Shown here one piece after another: positions 9,001 to 16,440 of a stretch of 64,000 nucleotides of DNA (the stretch's first letter is position 1; each line of letters opens with the position of its first letter). This DNA comes from Streptomyces sp. Sge12 (GTDB lineage: Bacteria; Actinomycetota; Actinomycetes; Streptomycetales; Streptomycetaceae): contig NZ_CP020555.1 of assembly GCF_002080455.1 (NCBI RefSeq), positions 5,554,501 to 5,618,500 of the forward strand, written 5' to 3'. A program made the translations under genes and the position numbers. The notes beneath the pieces were generated by a model. The model saw only the letters and a list, made by a program, of their open reading frames with translations, did no database searches and was not told the DNA's origin.

Positions 9001-11395
9001 CAGGGCCGAGCTCACCGCCGCCCAGAAGCAGAAGTTCCCGCACCTGGCCGCATACGCCGCCTACACCGTCGACCCGCGCGACCGCGACCGGGTCCGCGAG
9101 GCCCTGCGCGGCCAGCTCGTCGCGAGCGCCCGCGCCGCGAACGGCGCGGTCCTGGCCGCCACCGGCGTACAGCTCGCCGGAGTCCTCGACGACCTGTACG
9201 CGACGACCGCCTCCCTCGGACCCGTCTTCAAGGACGGCTGCCCCACCCTCTCCGTCTGGGCCCCCACCGCCCAGCAGGTCTCCCTCGAACTCGACGGCCG
9301 TACCGTCGCCATGCGCCGCGACGACGCCACCGGCGTCTGGTCGGTGCGCGGTGAGCGCTCCTGGACCGGCAAGCCCTACCGCTACGACGTCACCGTTTGG
9401 GCCCCGAGCACCCGCCAGGTCGTCCGCAACCTCGTCACCGACCCCTACTCCACCGCCCTGACCGCGGACTCCGTCCACAGCCTGGTCGTCGACCTGGCCG
9501 ACCCGAAGCTCGCCCCGCCCGGCTGGAAGGCCCTGCGCAAGCCCGCGCCGGTCCCCTTCACCTCCGCGCAGATCCAGGAGCTGCACGTCCGCGACTTCTC
9601 CGTCGCGGACCGCACCAGCACCCACCCCGGCCAGTACCTGGCCTTCACCGACACCGGCTCGGCGGGCATGCGGCACCTGCGCGACCTGGCCGCCGCCGGG
9701 ACCTCGTACGTCCACCTGCTCCCGGCCTTCGACATCGGCACCATCCCGGAGAAGGCCGCCGACCGCACCGAGCCCGCCTGCGACCTCAAGGTGTACGCCC
9801 CCGACTCGCAGGAGCAGCAGGCGTGCGTGGCCGCCGCGGCCGCGAAGGACGCGTACAACTGGGGCTACGACCCGCTGCACTACACCGTCCCGGAGGGCAG
9901 CTACGCGAGCGACCCGAACGGAACGGCCCGCACCGTCGAGTTCCGCAGGATGGTCCAGTCCCTGAACGGGTCCGGGCTGCGCACCGTCATGGACGTCGTC
10001 TACAACCACACCGTCGCCGCAGGCCAGTCGGACAAGTCGGTCCTGGACCGCATCGTCCCCGGCTACTACCAGCGGCTGCTGGCCGACGGCAGCGTCGCCA
10101 CCTCCACCTGCTGCGCCAACACCGCGCCCGAGAACGCCATGATGGGACGCCTGGTCGTCGACTCGATCGTCACCTGGGCGAAGGAGTACAAGGTCGACGG
10201 TTTCCGCTTCGACCTGATGGGCCACCACCCGAAGGCCAACATCCTGGCCGTCCGCAGCGCCCTCGACGCGCTGACCGTCGCCAAGGACGGCGTCGACGGC
10301 AAGAAGATCGTGCTCTACGGGGAGGGCTGGAACTTCGGTGAGATCGCCGACGACGCCCGCTTCGTACAGGCCACGCAGAAGAACATGGCCGGTACCGGCA
10401 TCGCCACCTTCTCCGACCGGGCCCGCGACGCCGTCCGCGGCGGCGGCCCCTTCGACGAGGACCCGCGCGTGCAGGGCTTCGCCTCGGGCCTGTTCACCAG
10501 CCCGAACGCCTCGCCCGCCAACGGCACCCCCGAGCAGCAGAAGGCCCGACTCCTGCACGCCCAGGACCTGATCAAGGTCGGGCTGTCCGGGAACCTCGCC
10601 CAGTACGCCTTCACCGACACCACCGGCCGCCGCATCAAGGGCTCCGAGCTGGACTACAACGGCGCCCCGGCCGGCTACGCGGCCGCCCCCGGCGACGCCC
10701 TCGCCTACGCCGACGCCCACGACAACGAGAGCCTCGCCGACGCCCTGACCTTCAAGCTCCCGACCGGCACCGCCCCCCGCGACCAGGCCCGCATGCAGGT
10801 CCTGGCCATGGCCACGGCCGCCCTCTCCCAGGGCCCGGCCCTCTCCCAGGCGGGCACCGACCTGCTCCGCTCCAAGTCCCTGGACCGCAACTCCTACGAC
10901 AGCGGCGACTGGTTCAACGCCATCCAGTGGGACTGCCGGAACGGCAACGGCTTCGGCCGCGGCCTGCCCCCGGCCGCCGACAACGCCCCGAAGTGGCCCT
11001 ACGCGAAGCCGCTGCTGACGGGACCGGCGCCCACCTGCACCGACATCAACGCCACCTCGGCCGCCTACCGCGACCTGCTGAAGATCCGCACCACCGAGCC
11101 CGACTTCGCCCTCACCACGGCCGAGGCGGTCCAGTCCCGGCTGGCCTTCCCCCTGTCGGGCAAGGACGAGACCCCGGGCGTCATCACCATGACCCTGGGC
11201 GACCTGGTGGTCGTCTTCAACGCGGCCCCCACCGCCCTGGCCCAGCGCGTCCCCGGCCTCGCCGGCGCCGCCTACCGGCTGCACCCCGTCCAGGCCGCGG
11301 GCTCCGACGCCACCGTCAAGCAGTCCGCGTACGACGCGAAGACAGGAGAGTTCACCGTCCCCGCCCGCACCGTCTCGGTCTTCACACGGCGCTGA
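6047..11395 (+). CDS. secreted bifunctional alpha-amylase/pullulanase (two GH13 modules)
   Basis: A 1782-residue protein with TTG start at 6047 placed 7 nt after AAGGAG (6034-6039). A signal peptide covers residues 1-26. Module 1 (about 50-600) is a GH13 alpha-amylase with Asp307 (GFRIDTVKH), Glu341 (MFGEVYS) and Asp412 (LGNHDMG). A linker/Ig-like segment (about 615-710) and two bacterial pullulanase-associated domains (about 716-810 and 826-925, each opening VxHYxRPDG) follow. Module 2 has a CBM48-like domain (about 1053-1130) and a pullulanase GH13 barrel with Asp1389 (GFRFDLMGH), Glu1426 (LYGEGW) and Asp1559 (YADAHDNES). It should cleave alpha-1,4 and alpha-1,6 bonds. Both catalytic triads are intact. 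It overlaps the convergent GNAT gene by 14 bp. Confidence 0.95.
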   Translation: MIRPAAGVLAAALAVTLLPTLPAAAAPSGPPAPPPDAKLAAEPARHDLTREQFYFVLPDRFANGDPRNDRGGLTGSRLETGLDPTDKGFYQGGDLKGLTDRLDYIKGLGTTAIWLAPIFKNQPVQGKGADVSAGYHGYWITDFTQVDPHFGTNADLERLIDKAHGKGMKVFFDVITNHTADVVDYREASYSYLSKGAFPYLTKDGVPFDDADYADGRAKFPKVDGESFPRTPFVPDAKKNAKVPGWLNDPTMYHNRGDSTFAGESSDQGDFFGLDDLWTERPEVVSGMEKIYEKWVRDFRIDGFRIDTVKHVNTEFWTQWATALDTYAAERGRDDFFMFGEVYSADTAVTSPYVTRGRLDATLDFPLQDAIRAYASQGAGADRLASVLRDDYRYTSGKANAYEQVTFLGNHDMGRFGTFLKQDRPGAGEQELLDRYRLANELMFFSRGNPVIYSGDEQGFTGASGDKDARQPLFASQVADYLDDDQLATVRTHASDAYDPGHPLYRQISALSKLTKAHPALRDGVQSERFSDGSVHAFARTDTRTRTEYLVAANNDAASRTVEIDAPAGAQYRTLYGGTALLRASAAGKLTVPVPALGSVVLQAVTPAAKPTAKPALTLKAPAPGATGTVELSADVTGGGQNRVVFAAQTGNDKWQVLGTADHAPYKVTQHLDARTPAGTALRYKAVVVDSAGRTASALAASAAGQAPPTEIPTATQRDYAVVHYNRPDGDYTNWRLYAWGDMADGEATPWPAGHDFTGRDAYGAFAYVKLRPGASSVGYLVIDKDGNKDVAADRTIDVTKTGEIWLEQGKEAARTDRPAHPPQDQNKAVLHYQRPDGAYDGWGLHVWTGAANPTDWSKPVLPTRTDSYGAVYEVPLAPGATSLSYILHKGDEKDLPTDQSLDLKATGHEVWMLGGQEKYLLPQPAGSAAALDLTKSQAVWIDRDTLAWNAPAAAASVQLLVSRDGAVKAENGTLTGRAQWLRLDRAELTAAQKQKFPHLAAYAAYTVDPRDRDRVREALRGQLVASARAANGAVLAATGVQLAGVLDDLYATTASLGPVFKDGCPTLSVWAPTAQQVSLELDGRTVAMRRDDATGVWSVRGERSWTGKPYRYDVTVWAPSTRQVVRNLVTDPYSTALTADSVHSLVVDLADPKLAPPGWKALRKPAPVPFTSAQIQELHVRDFSVADRTSTHPGQYLAFTDTGSAGMRHLRDLAAAGTSYVHLLPAFDIGTIPEKAADRTEPACDLKVYAPDSQEQQACVAAAAAKDAYNWGYDPLHYTVPEGSYASDPNGTARTVEFRRMVQSLNGSGLRTVMDVVYNHTVAAGQSDKSVLDRIVPGYYQRLLADGSVATSTCCANTAPENAMMGRLVVDSIVTWAKEYKVDGFRFDLMGHHPKANILAVRSALDALTVAKDGVDGKKIVLYGEGWNFGEIADDARFVQATQKNMAGTGIATFSDRARDAVRGGGPFDEDPRVQGFASGLFTSPNASPANGTPEQQKARLLHAQDLIKVGLSGNLAQYAFTDTTGRRIKGSELDYNGAPAGYAAAPGDALAYADAHDNESLADALTFKLPTGTAPRDQARMQVLAMATAALSQGPALSQAGTDLLRSKSLDRNSYDSGDWFNAIQWDCRNGNGFGRGLPPAADNAPKWPYAKPLLTGPAPTCTDINATSAAYRDLLKIRTTEPDFALTTAEAVQSRLAFPLSGKDETPGVITMTLGDLVVVFNAAPTALAQRVPGLAGAAYRLHPVQAAGSDATVKQSAYDAKTGEFTVPARTVSVFTRR

Positions 11396-11939
11396 GCCGG
11401 TCCAGCCGCTTCTCCAGCAGGATCACCCCGTAGGTCCTGCCGTCCTTCCCCTGCTTGTTGGGGAGCTCCCCGACCACCCGGTAGCCCGCACCCCGGTAGT
11501 ACGCGAGCAGCCGGGGGTTGGTGGAGACGCAGTCCAGCCGCGCCCGTTCCCGACCGGTCCGGGCGGTCCGCCGCTCGGCGTGTTCGAGCAGGCGCCGCCC
11601 GGCCCCGGCGGGGGCCACCTCGCGCGCCACCATCAGCCGGTGCACGTAGCCCGCGACGGGCGGCTGGACCCCCCAGGCGTCCTCGTCGGACCACCACAAC
11701 TCGTAGGCACCGCACACGCGCCCGTCGGCATCACCGGCGAGCCACACCTCGCCCTCGCGCATCTTCGACCGGAAGTGCTCGGCGTCCTTGTCGCCGGGCT
11801 TCCACTGATCGATCCCGTGCTTGCGCATCCACCGGGCGGCCTGGTCGTACAGCTGCACCAGTGTGCCGGCGTCCTTCTCCACGGCCGGCCGGAACAGGAT
11901 CTCGTCGTCAATGATCACGCGGGCATTATCGATGATCAT
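11382..11939 (-). CDS. GNAT-family N-acetyltransferase
   Basis: About 185 residues from ATG 11939; an in-frame ATG at 11954 is an alternative, and no clear ribosome site supports either. The fold is visible as FRPAVEKDAGTLVQLYDQAARWM (alpha1), VAGYVHRLMVAREVAPAGAGRRLLEHAE (beta4 and the acetyl-CoA pyrophosphate loop, AGAGRRLL) and LDCVSTNPRLLAYYRGAGYRVVGE. It should transfer acetyl groups to a small molecule or protein; the substrate is not predictable. Its 3' end overlaps that of the amylopullulanase gene (stop codons 14 bp apart on opposite strands), so it belongs with the unit on its right, or stands alone. Confidence 0.8.
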   Translation of the reverse strand: MIIDNARVIIDDEILFRPAVEKDAGTLVQLYDQAARWMRKHGIDQWKPGDKDAEHFRSKMREGEVWLAGDADGRVCGAYELWWSDEDAWGVQPPVAGYVHRLMVAREVAPAGAGRRLLEHAERRTARTGRERARLDCVSTNPRLLAYYRGAGYRVVGELPNKQGKDGRTYGVILLEKRLDRLSAV

Positions 11940-11960
11940 GGGCGGCCGACACACCCCTGA

Positions 11961-12737
11961 TCAACGCGGCTGAGGCACCCCGGCCGGAGCCCCGCCCGGC
12001 GCTTCGCCCGATGCCCCACCCGATGTCCCACCAGAGGCCTCGCCCGGCACCAGCCCCACCAGCCGCCCGACCAGCTCCCCGAAGGGCCCGTCGGCGGGCT
12101 CGTCGGCCAGGATCCGTACGAGGATCCCCGCCATCTCCACGTCGTACGCGGCGCTCACCGCGGCCAGCGCCGCGAAGTCGTGCACCAGCTGCAACTCCAG
12201 CTCGCCCCGCGGGATCCGGCGCCCGTCCAGCCAGATCAGCGCGGTGGACTCGGCCAGCGACACCCAGGACCGCACCACGAGTTCCAGGCGGGCGGGAACG
12301 TGCTCCAGCCCGAGGCCCAGGTGCGTGAGGATCTGCTCGTACGCCGCCTGCCGGACTTCGCCGATCATCGCGTTCGTCCGGCTGCTGCCGACGGCCGGAC
12401 CGCCGCGCATCAGCGCCGAGAAGCCCGGCCCGTGGTCGTCGACGAAATCGAAGAACCGCCCCATCACCCGCAGCAGCCGCGCCCCGAGCGGCCCTTCCCG
12501 CGGCTCCACGAACCGCAGCGCCAGCTCGTCGGCGGCCCGCCGCAGCGCTGCCTCGTACAGGCTCAGCTTGCCCGGAAAGTAGTGGTAGACGAGCGGCCGG
12601 GATATCCCCGCGGCCGCCGCGATCTCGTCGATCGACACATCGTCGGGCGAGCGGTGGCTGAACAGCTCCAGGGCCACCCCGATCAGCTGTTGCCGCCGCT
12701 CCTCGACACCCATTCTGCGTCGCACCCCGGTTGTCAT
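11961..12737 (-). CDS. TetR-family transcriptional regulator
   Basis: A 258-residue regulator with ATG at 12737 (a GTG at 12746 is also in frame). Residues about 12-58 form the TetR DNA-binding domain, with VSIDEIAAAAGISRPLVYHYFPGKLSLYEAALRRA in pieces typical of the family. The ligand domain follows, and the C-terminus is a low-complexity Gly/Ser/Ala tail of about 25 residues. It is the third gene of a minus-strand row (hydrolase, reductase, TetR) with a 24-bp gap to the reductase gene, so autoregulation of that unit is likely. The candidate operator is the dyad at 14705-14718 at the head of the row. Confidence 0.88.
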   Translation of the reverse strand: MTTGVRRRMGVEERRQQLIGVALELFSHRSPDDVSIDEIAAAAGISRPLVYHYFPGKLSLYEAALRRAADELALRFVEPREGPLGARLLRVMGRFFDFVDDHGPGFSALMRGGPAVGSSRTNAMIGEVRQAAYEQILTHLGLGLEHVPARLELVVRSWVSLAESTALIWLDGRRIPRGELELQLVHDFAALAAVSAAYDVEMAGILVRILADEPADGPFGELVGRLVGLVPGEASGGTSGGASGEAPGGAPAGVPQPR

Positions 12738-12761
12738 GCGGAACACCCTACTGGGGCGCGT

Positions 12762-13808
12762 TCACAGGTCCAGGACGAGGCGGTCCCCCTCCGCGCGCGA
12801 GACGCACAGCAGCATCGAGTCCTCGCGCTCCTGGTCGGTGAGCAGCTCGTCACGGTGGTCCACCCCGCCCGCCAGGACCCGGTGTTGGCAGGTCCCGCAG
12901 AAACCCTGCTCGCAGGAGTACGGGGTGTCCGGCAGCTCCCGGCGCACCGCGGTCAGCGCGCTCTCGTCCGCCGCCACCTCGACGACCCGCCCCGAGCGGC
13001 GCAGTTCGACCGTGAAGGCCCGGCCCGGGCCGGGCTCCGCCGCCGGGGCGAACCGCTCCAGGCGGACCGCCGCCGGATCCGCGGCGGCCGCGGTGACGGC
13101 CGCCATCAGCGGCTCCGGGCCGCAGCAGTAGACCGGCGTACCCGGGCCGGCCGCGGCCACCGGCGCCAGGTCGGGCAGGCCCGTCTCGTCCTCGGGGAGG
13201 ACCGACACCCGGTCGCCGTAGGGTGCGAGATCGTCCAGGAAGGGCATCGAGTCGAGGGTGCGGCCCCCGTAGAGGAGGGTCCAGTCGGCGCCGGCCGCCG
13301 TGGCGGCCCGCAGCATCGGCAGGATCGGCGTGATGCCGATGCCGCCCGCGACGAAGACGTACGAGGCCGCCGGGACCAGCTCGAAGCGGTTGCGCGGCGG
13401 GCGCAGCTCCAGCTCCGCCCCTTCGACCAGCTGCGCGTGCGCCTCGCGGGAGCCGCCCCGGCCGTCCTCGACCAGCCGGATCGCGATGGTGTACCGGCCG
13501 GCGTCCGCCGGGTCGCCGCACAGTGAGTACTGGCGGACCAGGCCCGAGGGCAGGGTCACGTCCACGTGCGCGCCCGGGGTCCACGCCGGGAGGTCCGGTG
13601 ACTCGAGGATCAGTTGCAGCACGCCCTGCGCCGGCTCCGTACGGGAGACGATCAGTGCGCGCAGGGCACGGCGCGGGGAGTGGCCCGAGACCGGGTGCTC
13701 CAGGGCCGGCAGCGGCCAGAGCGGGGACCGTCCTATGCGGCGGCGCAGGGCGCGCCGGGTCACCCAGGCCGCACCGGCGACGGCGGTGACCGCGAGGGCG
13801 CGCCTCAT
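12762..13808 (-). CDS. ferredoxin reductase-type oxidoreductase (FAD/NAD(P)-binding plus 2Fe-2S)
   Basis: A 348-residue protein of the phthalate-dioxygenase-reductase class. ATG 13808 overlaps the TGA of the upstream hydrolase gene (ATGA). Residues 1-45 contain a membrane-leaning helix and an Arg-rich stretch. The FAD domain follows, with RQYSLCGDP (RxYS motif), then the nucleotide-binding part (VAGGIGITPILPM and YCCGPEPLM), and a C-terminal plant-type ferredoxin domain with CEQGFCGTC and a distal Cys in LLCVSRA (C-x4-C-x2-C...C). It would pass electrons from NAD(P)H to an oxygenase. Coupling to the adjacent metal-dependent protein suggests they work together, which is inference. Confidence 0.9.
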   Translation of the reverse strand: MRRALAVTAVAGAAWVTRRALRRRIGRSPLWPLPALEHPVSGHSPRRALRALIVSRTEPAQGVLQLILESPDLPAWTPGAHVDVTLPSGLVRQYSLCGDPADAGRYTIAIRLVEDGRGGSREAHAQLVEGAELELRPPRNRFELVPAASYVFVAGGIGITPILPMLRAATAAGADWTLLYGGRTLDSMPFLDDLAPYGDRVSVLPEDETGLPDLAPVAAAGPGTPVYCCGPEPLMAAVTAAAADPAAVRLERFAPAAEPGPGRAFTVELRRSGRVVEVAADESALTAVRRELPDTPYSCEQGFCGTCQHRVLAGGVDHRDELLTDQEREDSMLLCVSRAEGDRLVLDL

Positions 13809-14701
13809 GCCCGCACCCCGCCGCCCGCGCCGGGGGAGGTGGCGAGGTAGGCCACCGCCTGGGCCGTCGAGCCCTCCTGCGAGGGGTGGTAGGTGCGGGA
13901 GAGGTACTTCGGGATGGATTTCAGCATCGCGCCGGTCGACGGGAGCACCCCCTGCTGTCCGGCCAGGAAGAACTGCCCGAAGGAGGCCCTGCCGTCCACC
14001 AGGTGGGGGTCGTTCTCCATGAAGAAGCGGACGCCTCGCTGCCAGAGGAAGACCAGCGCCGAGAAGGCGGTCGCCCAGGTCCGGGCCCGGCGCCGGTAGT
14101 TGCCGTCCACGTGCATGAAGAGGTCGAAGGCCACCGAGCGGTGCTCGACCTCCTCGGCGCCGTGCCAGCGCAGCAGGTCCAGCATGGTGGGGTCGGCGCC
14201 GCGCCGGTCGAGGGCGTCGGCGTTGAGCACCCAGTCGCCGAGGAAGGCCGTGTAGTGCTCGATCGCGGCGATCATCGCGACCCGTTCCATCAGCCACCAG
14301 TGGCGGGCCCGGCCGGGCGGCAGGGTCCGGTCGCCGAGCAGCTTCTCGAACAGCCAGTCCACCTGTGCGGTGTAGGGGGTGGGGTCCAGTCCGAGCCGCT
14401 TGAGGTGGGGGAGTACGTCGTCGTGCGCGGTGGCGTGCATGGCCTCCTGGCCGATGAAGCCGACCACGTCCTCCCGCAGCCGCTCGTCCTCGATGTACGG
14501 GAGCACCTGCTTGTAGACGTGCACGAACCAGCGCTCTCCGGCGGGGAGCAGCAGGTGGAGCACATTGATCATGTGTCCGGCGAAGGGGTCGCCGGGCAGC
14601 CAGTGCAGCGGGGTGTCCTCCCAGCCGAAGGACACGTTCCGGGGCCTCAGGTCCACGTGTTCCGACGCCACGGGGGCGGGCGCGAGCGGCGTATTAGACA
14701 T
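13805..14701 (-). CDS. predicted metal-dependent hydrolase / ferritin-like diiron protein
   Basis: A 298-residue protein from ATG 14701. It matches the predicted metal-dependent hydrolase family (PF10118-type), with a helical core rich in His and Glu that resembles a diiron site: FIGQEAMHATAHDDVLPHL, ERVAMIAAIEHYTAFLGD and WHGAEEVEHRSVAFDLF. The three ExxH-like motifs are all present. The next gene, overlapping by 4 bp, is a 2Fe-2S reductase, which fits a diiron oxygenase/electron-transfer pair better than a plain hydrolase (inference). A dyad lies 3 bp before the start. Confidence 0.82.
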   Translation of the reverse strand: MSNTPLAPAPVASEHVDLRPRNVSFGWEDTPLHWLPGDPFAGHMINVLHLLLPAGERWFVHVYKQVLPYIEDERLREDVVGFIGQEAMHATAHDDVLPHLKRLGLDPTPYTAQVDWLFEKLLGDRTLPPGRARHWWLMERVAMIAAIEHYTAFLGDWVLNADALDRRGADPTMLDLLRWHGAEEVEHRSVAFDLFMHVDGNYRRRARTWATAFSALVFLWQRGVRFFMENDPHLVDGRASFGQFFLAGQQGVLPSTGAMLKSIPKYLSRTYHPSQEGSTAQAVAYLATSPGAGGGVRA

Positions 14702-14704
14702 GGC

Positions 14705-14718
14705 GTCAATGTACTGAC
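14705..14718. promoter_or_regulatory. GTCA...TGAC dyad at hydrolase start
   Basis: GTCAATGTACTGAC reads the same on both strands at 10 of 14 positions and sits 3 bp ahead of the ATG at 14701. It is a plausible operator for the TetR regulator encoded at the end of the same row. Confidence 0.4.
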
Positions 14719-14753
14719 GGGTAAGGGGGAGGAGAAGACCCCTGCGCCGACTT

Positions 14754-14789
14754 CTCGACATGCTCGACGTGCTCGGCATGCTCGACATG
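14754..14789. repeat. 9-bp tandem repeat CTCGACATG, four copies
   Basis: Four consecutive 9-bp units (CTCGACATG, CTCGACGTG, CTCGGCATG, CTCGACATG) upstream of the hydrolase gene and before the next terminator. Function unknown. Confidence 0.8.
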
Positions 14790-14792
14790 CCA

Positions 14793-14820
14793 CTGCCCGG
14801 ACGCGTCCGCGTCCGGGCAG
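14793..14820. terminator. terminator hairpin of lipoprotein gene
   Basis: CTGCCCGGACGC (14793-14804) and GCGTCCGGGCAG (14809-14820) form a perfect 12-bp stem closed by a 4-nt loop, 24 bp after the minus-strand stop at 14845. Confidence 0.85.
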
Positions 14821-14844
14821 TGGGTGGAGGGGGTGTCGCGCGGG

Positions 14845-16269
14845 CTATCGGCCGACGTGGCCGGTCGAGAGCGCCCACTCGCGGTTGAGGGTGCCGAGCG
14901 GGATCCGCCGCTCGAAGAGGGGCGTGCCGAACAGCGACAGCTGGAGCTGGAGGTTCCCGCTGAGGTCGAAGCCGCCGTAGAGCGCCCAGGCGCCGCTCAC
15001 CGAGGCCTTGCCGTCACTGGAGGCGGCCGCCTTGAGGTCGGCCTCGCCGCGCAGGTACGGGGCGAAGTCCGCGGTGACGCCGACGGCCCCGTAGAGGCCG
15101 ACGGAGGCCTCGGCGCCGAGTGCGCCCTTGACCTTGCCGGCAGCGGTGACGCTGGCCCGGACCGGCGTGCTCTGCACGTTCGAGGAGCTCACCGGGGTCC
15201 AGCCCTTGCCCAGGGCGTAGCTGCCGCCGACCTTGAAGTCGCCCTTGACGTCCTGCTGGACCTCCAGCGTCACGCTGCCGTCGGCCTCCACCTGGATGTA
15301 GCAGGTCAGGTCGAGGTTGACGACGACCGGGACCGGGCCCACCTGGATGACCGGGGAGCTGTGCAGCTTGGCGAAGGGGATCCGCTTGGGTGCTCCGGTG
15401 CTCGCGGCGGCGCGGCCCTGGAGCTTCCACTGCGAGGACCAGTCGCCGCTCATGCCGAGGAAGGCGCCGCGCGGACCGGGGGTGCCGCCCGTGCCGCCGT
15501 CGTACGCGAACTCGACCTGCGGGGCGAGCTGGACGAACCCGGACACCGAGGCGCCGGCCGAGGCGGGAGCGCCCGGGGCGGTGTCGACGGCGGCGTTCAC
15601 GTCGAGCCGCAGGTTGCCGAGGGGCAGCTTGGCGCCCTCGGGGCCGAAGGTCAGGCCCGGGCCCTTGGCCCAGGAGAAGGTGACGCCCTTCATCAGGGGC
15701 TCGACGGTGACCGCCGACGGGTCGACGGGGACCTTGCCGTCGGCCTTGTCGTCACCCAGGACGGCGGCGAGCGTGGTGGATGCGGTCTTGACCTCGGTGC
15801 CCTTGTCGGTCTTGCCGACCACCTCGGTGACCTTGGCGAGCAGCCCGGCCGGGGCGCCGGGGGCCGGCGCGCTGGCGATGACGTCGCCCACCGCGACGGG
15901 CTTGTCGGCCTCGGGCGCCGTGCCCGGAGCCTTGCTCGGCCCCTTTCCGGGGGTGGGCGAACTGCCGGCCTCCTGCGGGGCCTTGGCGATCACGGCCCGG
16001 CCGCTGGCCTTGTCGTAGGAGGCGACCTTCAGGGTGGACTTCTCGGTCCGGCCCTTGCCGTCGGCGCGCGCCACGGCCGCCGGAGTGGGCGTCCCCTGCG
16101 GCGCCGCGGCCACGTCGAGCTGCTGCGAGGCGCCGTCGGCGGACGGGTTGAGGGTGACGGGCGCGGCCGGGTCGGCGGCGCCGGCGTGGGGGGTCGAGGA
16201 ACAGCCGGTGGCGGTGAGGGCGAGGGCGGTCAGGCCGGGTATGAGGAGTCGTCGGGCGAGCGTGCGCAC
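14845..16269 (-). CDS. putative secreted lipoprotein, function unknown
   Basis: A 474-residue protein from GTG 16269 with signal sequence MRTLARRLLIPGLTALALT and a lipobox LTATGC, so Cys23 should be lipidated. Residues 25-130 are Ala/Pro/Gly/Thr-rich and disordered. The rest (about 180-474) alternates hydrophobic and polar residues as in a large beta-sandwich or beta-helix, with LRLDVNAAV, VVNLDLTCYIQVEADGSVTLEVQQDVKG and GLYGAVGVTADFAPYLRGEADL. I do not recognise a characterised family. A perfect 16-bp dyad (16305-16320) lies 35 bp upstream of the start, and a hairpin follows the gene, so it is probably monocistronic and regulated. Confidence 0.72.
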   Translation of the reverse strand: MRTLARRLLIPGLTALALTATGCSSTPHAGAADPAAPVTLNPSADGASQQLDVAAAPQGTPTPAAVARADGKGRTEKSTLKVASYDKASGRAVIAKAPQEAGSSPTPGKGPSKAPGTAPEADKPVAVGDVIASAPAPGAPAGLLAKVTEVVGKTDKGTEVKTASTTLAAVLGDDKADGKVPVDPSAVTVEPLMKGVTFSWAKGPGLTFGPEGAKLPLGNLRLDVNAAVDTAPGAPASAGASVSGFVQLAPQVEFAYDGGTGGTPGPRGAFLGMSGDWSSQWKLQGRAAASTGAPKRIPFAKLHSSPVIQVGPVPVVVNLDLTCYIQVEADGSVTLEVQQDVKGDFKVGGSYALGKGWTPVSSSNVQSTPVRASVTAAGKVKGALGAEASVGLYGAVGVTADFAPYLRGEADLKAAASSDGKASVSGAWALYGGFDLSGNLQLQLSLFGTPLFERRIPLGTLNREWALSTGHVGR

Positions 16270-16304
16270 GTGGGGTGACCTTCGGTGGGGGAGGGGCGTT
16301 GAGA

Positions 16305-16320
16305 GTTACCGCGTGGTAAC
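16305..16320. promoter_or_regulatory. perfect dyad GTTACCGCGTGGTAAC
   Basis: GTTACC and GGTAAC flank a 4-bp GCGT spacer. It is 35 bp upstream of the lipoprotein start codon, a usual place for a repressor site. The motif resembles operators of TetR- or GntR-type regulators, but no specific protein can be named. Confidence 0.55.
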
Positions 16321-16440
16321 CGGAACCCGATCATGCCATGTGTCCACTGCGACCGTCATGTCCGGATCCCGCCAACTCACCGATGAAATACGTAGGTTGA
16401 ATCTTCATCAGTCTGCCCCGCGGCGCACGCCGCCCCGCTC

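Noticed and set aside
4181..11284. Very long open frame on the minus strand opposite the amylase genes
   Set aside because: It is opposite two genes with intact catalytic motifs and its product is Gly/Val/Arg-rich without domains; such antisense frames are common at this GC content.
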